Source: Nonomuraea helvata (GTDB taxonomy: Bacteria > Actinomycetota > Actinomycetes > Streptosporangiales > Streptosporangiaceae). From it: a DNA stretch of 64,000 nucleotides. The stretch lies in the NCBI RefSeq assembly GCF_039535785.1, contig NZ_BAAAXV010000008.1, positions 310,001-374,000 of the forward strand, written 5' to 3'. Below the pieces are notes generated by a model. That model searched no databases and was not told where the DNA came from. It saw nothing but the letters and a program-made list of their open reading frames with translations. The position numbers and the translations under genes were made by a program. This document shows positions 15,674 to 23,562 of this stretch, one piece after another. Positions within the stretch are counted from its first letter, which is position 1. The number at the start of each line of letters is the position of its first letter.

Positions 15674-16974
15674 GAGGGGCCACGTTCGGCCTCGCGCCGG
15701 TCGCCTACCACCTGGCCGCCATCCGCCGCAGGGAGCGCCGCGGCCACGAGGAGCAGCTGCGGCTCCAGGCCGAGCGGCTGCGCGCCCTCGTCCGGCACGC
15801 CTACGCCGACGTCCCCCACTACCGGCGCACGTACGACCCCGCCCGGGTCGAAGCACTGCGCACCGCGCACGACCTGGCGGGCTTCCCGGTGCTGGACCGC
15901 ATGGACCTGCACCACCACGGTGCCGCCCTGCTCGCGGACGGGTTCACCGAGGCCGGCACCCGCTCGGCCACGACCAGCGGCTCCTCCGGCATCCCGATCA
16001 CCATCCGCAACTCCGAACGCGACCTCGGCTACCTGCGCGCCACCTACCTGCAGGACATGCTCTCCAGCGGGCTGCGCCCCACCGACCGGATCGCCTATTT
16101 CCGGGTCAACCCGTTCCTGCGCCACCCGCTCGAACGCCTGGGAGTGCTGCGCAACTTCCACATCCCGACCGACCGGCCGCTGGACGAGCAGGTGGCCGCG
16201 TTCCTGGCGGCCAGGCCCACGTTCCTCGTCGGGTTCCCCAACGTCATCGGCAGCGTGGTGGACGAGCTCAAACGGCGCGGCATCGCCTACGACAGCGTCA
16301 GGACCGTGCTGTTCGGCGGTGAGCGGCTGACCCCGGCCGCCCGCGCGCACATCCTCGACTACTTCGGCGCGGCCTACCAGGAGGTGTACGCCTGCGTCGA
16401 GACGTTCACCATCGCCCGCGCCTGCCCGCGGGGCAGCCTGCACCTGCGCACCTCCGACCTGGTCGTCGAGGTCGAGCACGACGACGGCACCGTCTCGGTC
16501 GAGGACGGAAAGGGAGAGATCCTCCTCACCAGGCTCCGCGGCCAGGCCATGCCGCTGATCCGCTACCGGCTCGGCGACCGGGTGCACATCACCTCGAGCG
16601 ACTGCCCCTGCGGAGTGGCCCGCACGCCCATCGTGCGCGAGGTGCTGGGCCGCAGCCAGGACCGCATCGCCGCCGCCGACGGCCGGCGCTACTACGGAAG
16701 CTTCCTCACCTCCGTGATCCAGGACTTCCCCGAGGTGACCCGGATGCAGCTGATCCAGTACCGCCCGGGGGCGATCGAGGTGGTGGTCGTCCCCACGGCG
16801 GACGCCCGCCGCGACCTCACGACCGACATCGAGCAGGCGCTCCGCCGCAGGGCGCCCGGCCTGGAGGCCACCGTGCGGACGGCGACCCACATCGCCCCGG
16901 AAGCCAACGGAAAGATCAAGATCGTGAAAGTCCACGGAGACCCCGTGCTTTCCGGTGACTCGTCCACAACCTAG
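15670..16974 (+). CDS. CapK/PaaK-like adenylate-forming enzyme (first copy)
   Basis: A 434-aa protein of the phenylacetate-CoA ligase/CapK branch of the ANL superfamily. Features in order: VPHYRRTYD entry motif, P-loop-like TTSGSSGIPITIRNSERD (about 98-115), VGFPNVIGSVVDELKRRG, FGGERLTPAARAHI, EVYACVETFTIA (acidic A5 region), MPLIRYRLGDRVHI (Asp of the A7 motif), and a zinc-type DCPCG turn. Such enzymes activate a carboxylate as acyl-adenylate, and CapK relatives serve capsule or surface polysaccharide loci. The GTG start overlaps the previous stop by 4 bp. A second copy lies at 20668-21939, so two carboxylates, or one carboxylate in two steps, may be activated. Confidence 0.85.
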   Translation: MRGATFGLAPVAYHLAAIRRRERRGHEEQLRLQAERLRALVRHAYADVPHYRRTYDPARVEALRTAHDLAGFPVLDRMDLHHHGAALLADGFTEAGTRSATTSGSSGIPITIRNSERDLGYLRATYLQDMLSSGLRPTDRIAYFRVNPFLRHPLERLGVLRNFHIPTDRPLDEQVAAFLAARPTFLVGFPNVIGSVVDELKRRGIAYDSVRTVLFGGERLTPAARAHILDYFGAAYQEVYACVETFTIARACPRGSLHLRTSDLVVEVEHDDGTVSVEDGKGEILLTRLRGQAMPLIRYRLGDRVHITSSDCPCGVARTPIVREVLGRSQDRIAAADGRRYYGSFLTSVIQDFPEVTRMQLIQYRPGAIEVVVVPTADARRDLTTDIEQALRRRAPGLEATVRTATHIAPEANGKIKIVKVHGDPVLSGDSSTT

Positions 16975-16989
16975 AAAGGTCACTGCCAC

Positions 16990-17733
16990 ATGTCGCTGAA
17001 AGCAACCATCGACCAGCGCATCGCCGAGCACCTCCAGAGCACGTACACCGATGACCACGCCGTCCGCAAGCTCTCGCAGCACTTCCGCCGCGAGGGCTAC
17101 GTGAAGCTGCCCGGGCTGGTCCCGCAGTCGCTGTTCTCGGAGGTCACCGACGAGGTCCACCGACTGCTCGACCTGCACGAGAAGCGGATCGACATCCACC
17201 TGGCCGAGACCGGCAACTCGCCCCGCTACATGAGCACGATCAGCCAGCAGGCCATCGCCAAGGACAGCGAGCTGATCCCGGCCGTCTACGAGTCGCAGGC
17301 GCTCATGGACTTCCTGTCGCGGCTGGCGGCGCAGCCGGTCGTGCTGTGCCCGTGGGAGGAGGAGAAGTACATCGCCATCCGCCAGCACAAGCAGGGCGAC
17401 ACGCACGGCTGGCACTGGGGCGACTTCAGCTTCACGGTGATCTGGATCATCGAGGCCCCGGAGGCGAAGTACGGCGGCCAGCTCCAGACCGTCCCGCACA
17501 CCGACTGGAACAAGCAGGACCCGCGCGTGGAGGAGTACCTGCAGGAACACCCGATCAGGACCTGGGGCCACGTCACCGGCGACCTGTACTTCCTGCGTTC
17601 GGACACCACCCTGCACCGCACGATCCCGCTGAACGCCGACCGGACGCGCATCATCCTGAACACCTGCTGGGCCAGTGAGTCGGACGCCAAGAAGGAGGCC
17701 ACTCACGAGACCATGCACGCGATGTTCGACTGA
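16990..17733 (+). CDS. BesD-like Fe(II)/2-oxoglutarate enzyme with HxG motif, probable amino-acid radical halogenase
   Basis: A 247-aa cupin-fold Fe/2OG enzyme. The metal motif reads HGWHWGD (139-145). Taking His142 as first ligand gives His142-Trp-Gly144, the HxG of radical halogenases, where the usual Asp/Glu ligand is replaced by Gly to leave room for chloride. The second ligand would be His209 (TTLHRT) and the 2OG-binding Arg lies in DRTRIILN. From memory of the free-lysine chlorinase BesD, its residues R74, E120, H134, H137, G139, D140, H204 and N219 correspond here to R79, E125, H139, H142, G144, D145, H209 and N224, a constant offset of five. A BesD Thr contact is Cys226 here, and the late Trp contacts are not evident. 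The substrate is therefore probably lysine-like but not certain. It lies near a LysRS-like gene. Confidence 0.75.
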   Translation: MSLKATIDQRIAEHLQSTYTDDHAVRKLSQHFRREGYVKLPGLVPQSLFSEVTDEVHRLLDLHEKRIDIHLAETGNSPRYMSTISQQAIAKDSELIPAVYESQALMDFLSRLAAQPVVLCPWEEEKYIAIRQHKQGDTHGWHWGDFSFTVIWIIEAPEAKYGGQLQTVPHTDWNKQDPRVEEYLQEHPIRTWGHVTGDLYFLRSDTTLHRTIPLNADRTRIILNTCWASESDAKKEATHETMHAMFD

Positions 17734-17736
17734 CAG

Positions 17737-18771
17737 ATGTCCGACTTAATCCATCAGACAGGGGCGCATGCGGGCATGAAGGACGTCCGCATGCCGCCCC
17801 CCGGCATCACCGCGATCATCCCGTGCTACAACGAGATCGCCTGTGTCGAGCGCGCGTACCAGGAGATCCAGGCGGAGCTGAGCAAGTACGACGACGCCGA
17901 GCTGCTGTTCGTCGACGACGGCAGCACCGACGGCACCCTGGAGGCGATCAAGGGCTTCGCCGCCGTCGATCCCCGGGTGAAGTACATCTCCTTCGCCAGG
18001 AACTTCGGCCTGGAGGCGGCCTTCTCCGCCGGGTTCAAGTACGCCTCCAAGGCCTGGACGGTGCAGTTCGACGCCGACCTGCAGTCGCCGCCGCGCGAGA
18101 TGCACCGGCTCGTGGCCAAGGCGATGGAGGGCTACGACGTGGTCTTCGCCGTGCGCGAGAACCGCCAGGACGCGTGGTACCGCAAGCTCGGCACCTGGGC
18201 GCACCAGACGATCGCCCAGCGCTGGCTCGGCATCGAGCTGCCGCAGGGCGCGTCGGTGTTCCGGATCGTGCGGACCAGCGTGGCGCGCAAGGTGGTGGAC
18301 AGCAAGCTGTCCACGCCGTACTTCATCGCCACCGCCCCGCTGCTCGGCGCCCGCTACACCACGCTGCCCACGGCGCACCAGCCGAGGGTGGACGGGACCG
18401 GCAAGTGGAACCTGCGCAAGCTGTTCACGCACGCCGTCGAGCTGTTCGTCGGGTTCTCGTTCCGGCCGCTGACCTGGCTCGTCGGCCTGGCCGGCGTGGC
18501 GTGGGCCGGGGGGATCGCGATCGCGGCGCTGGCGCTGGCCGGCCGCGTCACCCCGCTCGCGGTCGACCTGGCGGCCCTGCTCACCGCCCTGGTGACGCTC
18601 GTCCTGCTCGCCGTGGTCGCGCGTTACCTCGTACGGGTGATGCGCGTGCAGGCGATCGGCATGCCGCGCTACCAGATCCGCGAGGCCAACATCCCGATCC
18701 GGGCGGACGAGGCCCTGTACGGCCACGAAACGCCCTATGTCGTCGCCGAAGTCTGGGAGAACGTCAGTTGA
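17737..18771 (+). CDS. Family 2 glycosyltransferase, GtrB/ArnC/DPM-like polyprenyl-phosphate sugar transferase
   Basis: A 344-aa membrane-anchored GT-A enzyme. The N-terminal domain has TAIIPCYNE, FVDDGSTDGT and the metal-binding FDADLQSP. ARNFGLEAAFSAGF and GASVFRIV are typical of dolichol- or undecaprenyl-phosphate mannosyl/glucosyl transferases. Two C-terminal transmembrane helices lie at about 244-266 and 275-298. It would move a sugar from a nucleotide sugar to a polyprenyl phosphate on the cytoplasmic face. With two epimerases and a flippase in the same block, it points to a lipid-linked glycoside. ATGs at residues 14 and 19 are alternative starts. The stop codon overlaps the TTG of the next gene. 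Confidence 0.88.
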   Translation: MSDLIHQTGAHAGMKDVRMPPPGITAIIPCYNEIACVERAYQEIQAELSKYDDAELLFVDDGSTDGTLEAIKGFAAVDPRVKYISFARNFGLEAAFSAGFKYASKAWTVQFDADLQSPPREMHRLVAKAMEGYDVVFAVRENRQDAWYRKLGTWAHQTIAQRWLGIELPQGASVFRIVRTSVARKVVDSKLSTPYFIATAPLLGARYTTLPTAHQPRVDGTGKWNLRKLFTHAVELFVGFSFRPLTWLVGLAGVAWAGGIAIAALALAGRVTPLAVDLAALLTALVTLVLLAVVARYLVRVMRVQAIGMPRYQIREANIPIRADEALYGHETPYVVAEVWENVS

Positions 18772-19988
18772 GAAACCTCATCGTGCTCGGCGGAGGCGAG
18801 GACCAGATCCCCGCCTACCGGGAGGGGCGCAGGCTCGGCTACCGGGTGATCGGCGTGGACCAGCGCCCCGACGCGCTCGGCGCCGTGGAGGCCGACCAGT
18901 TCCTCTGCATGACCAGCAGGGATCCCGAGGGCATCGCCCGCGTCCTCGGCCCGATCGACGTCGCGGCCGTCATCTCCCCGGCTAGCGACGCGGCCCAGGA
19001 GGCGGTGGCCGAGCTGCGCCGGATCTACCGCACGCCGCACCAGACCGCGCCCGACGCCCTGCGGTGCACGGTGGACAAGGGTTTCTTCCGGCAGGTCATC
19101 GACCGGCTGGGGCTGCCCGCGTACCGCTACGCGCAGGACGACGACATCGAGAAGCTGACCGCGGCGGCGGCGGACCTGGGCTACCCGCTGATCGTCAAGC
19201 CGGCCGACTCGTCGGGCAGCAAGGGCATCACCGTGCTGAACGGCCCAGGAGATCGGCAGGCCGACCTGGCGGGCGCGATCGAGCACGCCCGCAAGAACTC
19301 CTTCTCCCGCCAGGTGATCCTGGAGCAGCTGATCGAGGGCAGCCACGGCGCGGTGGAGTCGTTCTTCGCCGACGGGCGGCTGGCGTTCATGGCCGTCACC
19401 GACCGGGTCATCACCGGGCCGCCGGCGATGATCAGCCTGGCGCACGTGGTGCCCGCCGCCCTCGACCCGTCCGTGTACGCGCGGCTGAGCGAGGCGATCA
19501 CCGCCATCTGCGCCGAGGTCGGGCACCGGCATGGCCCGGTGAACTTCGACTTCGTGCTCACCCCCGGCGGCGACCTGTGCTTCATCGAGATGGGCGCCAG
19601 GCTGGGCGGCAACGGCATGCCGCTGATGGTCCGGCACGCCTTCGGCCTGAACACGGTCGAGGCGGCCATCCGGCTGGCCCTGGGCGAGCCGCTGACCATC
19701 GACGTCACCCACCGGCGCACCGCCGCGCTGCGCATCCTGGCCGCCGAGGTCGACGGCGTGCTCACCGCCGTCGAGGGGCTCGCCGAGCTGAGGCGGATGC
19801 CCGAGGTGGTGGACGTGCAGGTGTTCAAGTCCCCCGGCGACCACGTACGCGCCTACACGCAGGCCGGGCACAAGCTCGGCTACCTGGTCCTGGTCGCCGA
19901 CACGCGGGAGCTGCTGGAGGACGCGCTGAACCGGGCCCTGCGGACGCTCCAATTCAAGATCGAGCCCGATGTGAAAGGTTCCCCATGA
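18768..19988 (+). CDS. ATP-grasp carboxylate-amine ligase
   Basis: A 406-aa protein of the ATP-grasp superfamily (PurK/CarB/amino-acid ligase type). The N-terminal pre-ATP domain begins LIVLGGGEDQIPAYREG. The ATP-binding part includes LGYPLIVKPADSSGSKGI (glycine-rich loop and Lys), QVILEQLIEG (adenine-contact Glu) and the Mg-binding FDFVLTPGG...FIEMGARLGGNGMP. Enzymes of this kind join a carboxylate, as acyl phosphate, to an amine; BesA in the beta-ethynylserine pathway is one relative by role. The rare TTG start overlaps the glycosyltransferase stop (TTGA), implying coupling. A GTG five codons in is an alternative. It may build an amide or dipeptide with the amino acid made in this locus. 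Confidence 0.82.
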   Translation: MRNLIVLGGGEDQIPAYREGRRLGYRVIGVDQRPDALGAVEADQFLCMTSRDPEGIARVLGPIDVAAVISPASDAAQEAVAELRRIYRTPHQTAPDALRCTVDKGFFRQVIDRLGLPAYRYAQDDDIEKLTAAAADLGYPLIVKPADSSGSKGITVLNGPGDRQADLAGAIEHARKNSFSRQVILEQLIEGSHGAVESFFADGRLAFMAVTDRVITGPPAMISLAHVVPAALDPSVYARLSEAITAICAEVGHRHGPVNFDFVLTPGGDLCFIEMGARLGGNGMPLMVRHAFGLNTVEAAIRLALGEPLTIDVTHRRTAALRILAAEVDGVLTAVEGLAELRRMPEVVDVQVFKSPGDHVRAYTQAGHKLGYLVLVADTRELLEDALNRALRTLQFKIEPDVKGSP

Positions 19989-20665
19989 TCCCCCGTAAGC
20001 CGCTGGGCTTCCTGATATTCCTGGCGCTCGCCGTCGCCGCCGCGGCGTTCGTCTGGTTCGGCCTGCCCCATGACCGGGAGGTGAAGTCGCTCGGCGTCTT
20101 CCTGGTGAAGCTGCTCCCGTTCGTCTTCGCCACCGAGGCCCTGGCCAGGCTGGACGTCGAGTGGGCCAAGCGGATCAGGCTCGCGCTGTGGACGGTGCCA
20201 CCCGCGTTCCTGGTGTACTTCCTCTACTTCGTGCCGAAGATCTTCTTCTTCGGCGGAGTGGAGGAGCGCAGCCGTGAGGCGTTCTACGGCCTGTACTACC
20301 ACGTCCTCACGGTGACGCCCTTCCTCATCCTGGCCATGGTGCTGGCCTTCCGGCTGGGCGGCGGCTCGGCGTCGCTGGTGCGCAGGCTCTCCTACGGCAT
20401 GCTGCTGCTGATGCTGTCCGGCCTGGAGGACTTCGCCTTCCTCACGGTCAACGACCACACCGACCCGGCCTACGCCACCATCCCCGACGTGTGGGACTGG
20501 GCCTCGCACATGACCGTGTTCCTCGGCCACGAGCCCACCAAGTACGAGGCGTACGCGTTCATCATCGTCCACGTGGTGCTGGCGCTGGCGGTGTTCTTCA
20601 GTCCGCAGCGCTGGTGGGACGGGCTCAGGCTGCGGTTCGTCCGTACCCGGACCGAGAGCGCGTAG
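19985..20665 (+). CDS. Unknown polytopic membrane protein
   Basis: A 226-aa protein that I do not recognise. About six hydrophobic segments are visible: roughly 8-26, 37-52, 66-86, 104-124, 132-150 and 192-210. A conserved-looking polar loop, DFAFLTVNDHTDPAYATIP, followed by WDWASHMTVFLGHEPTKYEA, lies between the last two segments and holds Asp, His and Trp residues that could form an active site facing the membrane. ATGA overlap with the ATP-grasp gene places it firmly in the operon. It may modify, polymerise or move the lipid-linked product; a transferase role is as likely as transport. Confidence 0.65.
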   Translation: MIPRKPLGFLIFLALAVAAAAFVWFGLPHDREVKSLGVFLVKLLPFVFATEALARLDVEWAKRIRLALWTVPPAFLVYFLYFVPKIFFFGGVEERSREAFYGLYYHVLTVTPFLILAMVLAFRLGGGSASLVRRLSYGMLLLMLSGLEDFAFLTVNDHTDPAYATIPDVWDWASHMTVFLGHEPTKYEAYAFIIVHVVLALAVFFSPQRWWDGLRLRFVRTRTESA

Positions 20666-20667
20666 CG

Positions 20668-21939
20668 ATGCTCGTGCGCGAGGCGGCGTACGTGCCGCTC
20701 ACCATCGCGCGGCAGTACGGCAGCGCGGCGGCCCTGCGCCGCCGCCAGCTCCGCGGGCTCAACCGGGTGCTGGAGCTCGCCCGCACCCGGGTGCCGTACT
20801 ACCGCGACGACCCGCGCTACGCCGGGGGGCCGCTGCGCTCCCTCTCCGAGCTGGCCGAGCTGCCGGTGCTGGACAAGCAGGTGCTGCGTGAGCAGCCACT
20901 GGAGCACATGCTCGCCGACGGCGTGGACCCGGAGCGGTGCCTGTCGTTCCAGACCAGCGGCAGCACCGGGCGGCGGGTCAGGATCCTGCACGACCAGGAC
21001 GGCCACGACTACCACATGGCCGCGTGCGTGCGCAGGTTCCTGGCCACCGGCCGCTACCTGCCCACCGACCGGCTCAGCCACATCCGGCCGTTCGCGCCGC
21101 CCGCCCGCAGGTTCGAGCGGTTCGGCCTGTTCAGGCGGCACGTCATCCTCTCGCACCGGCCCATGGCGGAGATCAAGGCGGAGCTGCTGGCCAACCGCCC
21201 CAAGGTGCTGATCGGCTACCCCGTCCACCTGCGGGCCCTGCTGCGGTCGCTGACCCCGGACGAGCTGGCGCGGCTGCGGCGGACGCTGCGGATCGTGATG
21301 ACCGAGTCGGAGCTGCTGCTGCCCGAGCACCGCGCCATGTTCGCCACGCAGTTCGCGGCGCCGGTCTTCGACGAGTACTCGGCCTTCGAGGTGCTCAACG
21401 TGGCCTACGACTGCCGCCACGGCCGCGCCCACCTGGGCGAGGACCGCGTGTACGTCGAGATCGTGGACGACCGCGGCAAGCCGGTCCCGGACGGCGAGCC
21501 CGGCCGGGTGGTGGTCACCTCGTTCCTCGAACAGGCGATGCCGCTGCTGCGCTACAGCCTGGGCGACATCGGCGTCATCGAGCCGGGCCGCTGCCCCTGC
21601 GGCCGCCGCTTCCGCACCCTGCGCCTGACCACGGGACGCAGCAACGACTACGTCACGCTGCCGTCGGGGGAGCGGCTCTACCCGGACGCGTTCCTGCACC
21701 TGGCGGCCACCCACCCCGGCATCAGCGAGTGCTTCGTCCACCAGGAGGCCGACGGGCTGGTACGCCTCCACGTCGTGCCGAGCGGAGAGGAGGAGGCCGA
21801 GCGGGTGTTCGCGACCGCGCGGGAGAAGCTGTTCGGGCTGGCCGGAGGGGAGTTCCCGCTGGAGGTGGTGCAGGCGGAGTCCGTGCTCATCACGCCGGGC
21901 GGCAAGGGCAGGTTCGTCACCTCCGACTACTCCGCATGA
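20668..21939 (+). CDS. CapK/PaaK-like adenylate-forming enzyme (second copy)
   Basis: A 423-aa ANL-superfamily protein and a diverged paralog of the enzyme at 15670-16974. In order: VPYYRDDPRY, the P-loop-like FQTSGSTGRRVRILHDQ (about 91-107), KVLIGYPVHLRALL, MTESELLLPEH, FDEYSAFEVLNVAYDC, MPLLRYSLGDIGVIE and a PCGRRFRTL turn. Activation of a carboxylate through an acyl-adenylate is expected. The ATG at 20668 lies 2 bp after the previous stop, and ATGA overlap joins it to the flippase gene. Two copies in one operon suggest that either two different acids are activated or one enzyme has taken a transfer role. Confidence 0.85.
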   Translation: MLVREAAYVPLTIARQYGSAAALRRRQLRGLNRVLELARTRVPYYRDDPRYAGGPLRSLSELAELPVLDKQVLREQPLEHMLADGVDPERCLSFQTSGSTGRRVRILHDQDGHDYHMAACVRRFLATGRYLPTDRLSHIRPFAPPARRFERFGLFRRHVILSHRPMAEIKAELLANRPKVLIGYPVHLRALLRSLTPDELARLRRTLRIVMTESELLLPEHRAMFATQFAAPVFDEYSAFEVLNVAYDCRHGRAHLGEDRVYVEIVDDRGKPVPDGEPGRVVVTSFLEQAMPLLRYSLGDIGVIEPGRCPCGRRFRTLRLTTGRSNDYVTLPSGERLYPDAFLHLAATHPGISECFVHQEADGLVRLHVVPSGEEEAERVFATAREKLFGLAGGEFPLEVVQAESVLITPGGKGRFVTSDYSA

Positions 21940-23171
21940 AACTCCCCGCACCGGCCACCACCAGGCGGCTGGCGGCGCTGGTCGGCGGGCGGGCGGTGTA
22001 CCGCGGGACGCTGCTGGTGGCCAACGTGGCGCTGCTGGCGGCCTGGGGCTCGCCGGTCTACGCGGGATACGCGCAGGCCATGGGTGGCGCGGCCGTCCTG
22101 GCCCTGATCGCCTCGACCGGCATCGAGAAGTGCGCGCTCAAGCTGATCCCCCGGCTGCGCTACACCGTCCCCGCGCTGGTCGGCGTCTTCGTGGCGCTCG
22201 CCGGGCTGCTGCTCGTGGCGGCGCTCGCCGTCCTCGGCGGCCTGCTGGCGCTCGGGCACAACGGGCCGTGGCCGCTGGCCGCGCTCGCCGGACTGAGCCA
22301 GATCGGCGTGGGGCTCAACCAGGTGCTCGTCGGCCTGACCAGGGCCATCGGCAAGCCCGCGCGCGACGTGGCCAACCAACTTGTGCAATCGGCGGCGCTG
22401 GCCTCCTGCACCGGGGCGGCACTGGTGCTGAAGATCACGCCGGTGACGTTCCTGGCGCTGTACGTCGGCGCGGTGGCCGTGCTCAACCTCGCCCTGCTGG
22501 CCGGGCTGCGGCCCGACTTCCGCGGACTGCGCCGCCGCACGCTCAAGAGGGCCGCCGTCGGGACGTCGCTGCGGATGGCCGTGCCCGACCTGGCCGGCGG
22601 GATGACGATGAGCCTGATGTTCCTGGCCCTGTCCGTGGCCGGCGCGCAGGCCGAGAGCACCGGGCTCTACATGGCGTCCACCGCCTCCTCGACCCTGCTC
22701 AACGCCTTCTCCTACCTGCTGCGCATCCTGCAGCCCGACGTGTCCAGGGCGCTGCACCAGCGGGACCTGACCGCCGCCTACCAGCGGCTGTCGCGCTGGC
22801 TGCGCCTGCTGATGCTGACCGGCACGCCGTACGTGCTGGCCCTGCTGGTGCTGGCGCTGACCGTGCTGCGGCCGCACGGGGACGCCGGGGTCGTGATCCT
22901 CTACATCGCCTGCGTCCCCGTCATCTTCGCCGTCGGCAGCGCCAACTACGTGATGGAGAACGCCACCCGCGAGGCGCTGCACGCGACCGCAGTCGGGGCG
23001 GCCCTGTCGCTGGCGGTGATCGGGGCGCTGGCGTTCGTCGTCGTGCCGTGGGCGGGGGCGCTCGGCGCGGTGATTCTGATCGCGTTCGGTGAGCTCATCC
23101 ATGCGGGGGCGATCCTCCGCTGGCTCGGACCGCAGTCTCGTCAACTGACCGGGGTGGAACATGCGCGTTGA
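21936..23171 (+). CDS. Polysaccharide-type flippase (MOP superfamily-like)
   Basis: A 411-aa integral membrane protein with about 11-12 hydrophobic helices and short loops, matching the Wzx/MATE-like (MOP) pattern. Clues include the N-terminal LVGGRAVYRGTLLVANVALLAAW and the middle AVPDLAGGMTMSLMFLALSVAG. The LYMASTASSTLLNAFSYLLRILQPDVSRA segment is typical of oligosaccharide flippases. It would turn a lipid-linked product to the outer leaflet. ATG at 21936 overlaps the CapK stop (ATGA). Its own 3' end overlaps the next small gene by 11 bp. With the GT2 enzyme it argues for a surface-directed or exported product. Confidence 0.75.
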   Translation: MKLPAPATTRRLAALVGGRAVYRGTLLVANVALLAAWGSPVYAGYAQAMGGAAVLALIASTGIEKCALKLIPRLRYTVPALVGVFVALAGLLLVAALAVLGGLLALGHNGPWPLAALAGLSQIGVGLNQVLVGLTRAIGKPARDVANQLVQSAALASCTGAALVLKITPVTFLALYVGAVAVLNLALLAGLRPDFRGLRRRTLKRAAVGTSLRMAVPDLAGGMTMSLMFLALSVAGAQAESTGLYMASTASSTLLNAFSYLLRILQPDVSRALHQRDLTAAYQRLSRWLRLLMLTGTPYVLALLVLALTVLRPHGDAGVVILYIACVPVIFAVGSANYVMENATREALHATAVGAALSLAVIGALAFVVVPWAGALGAVILIAFGELIHAGAILRWLGPQSRQLTGVEHAR

Positions 23172-23562
23172 CAGACCGATGGAGGAGACCGAGCAGCGGC
23201 TGCTGCCGGCGCCGGCCCGCGGCCTGGTCCTGGCTCTCGTGCTGACCGCGGTCGCCGTGCTCGGCAAGCTCGGCACCGCCTCCGTGGTGGCGCTGGCCGG
23301 AGGCATGCCCAGGCGGCTCGCGCTCGGACTCGGCGTGCTCATGAACGCCCGCGGCGTCACCGAGATCGTCGTGCTCAGCACCGGACTTAGCGTCGGCGTC
23401 TTCGCCATGCTCGTGCTGATGGCCCTGGTCACGACCGTGATGGCGGTGCCCGCGCTCCGCCTGCTCAAGCTCTTCAACCCCGCCGGGCCCCCATCCGGGC
23501 CGGAGCAGCACCACGCCGCCACCAGCGGAGTCACCATCAGCGGAAAGGAACGACTGTCATGA
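23161..23562 (+). CDS. C-terminal fragment of a cation:proton antiporter (CPA2-like), in operon
   Basis: A 133-aa protein matching only the last membrane segments of KefB/NhaP-type Na+/H+ antiporters: LGKLGTASVVALAGGMPRRLALGLG, then VLMNARGVTEIVVLSTGL and VLMALVTTVMAVPALRLL. Complete antiporters are about 400 residues, so roughly two thirds, including most of the ion-binding core, is absent. Yet the fragment begins with a proper ATG after GGGGTGG, overlaps the flippase gene by 11 bp, and its own stop overlaps the next gene (ATGA). It is either a degenerate remnant kept by translational coupling or a domesticated small membrane subunit. Confidence 0.7.
   Translation: MRVDRPMEETEQRLLPAPARGLVLALVLTAVAVLGKLGTASVVALAGGMPRRLALGLGVLMNARGVTEIVVLSTGLSVGVFAMLVLMALVTTVMAVPALRLLKLFNPAGPPSGPEQHHAATSGVTISGKERLS

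Noticed and set aside
16990..17733. Ordinary phytanoyl-CoA-dioxygenase-type hydroxylase
   Set aside because: The position two residues after the first His ligand is Gly, not Asp/Glu; kept as halogenase-type pending alignment.
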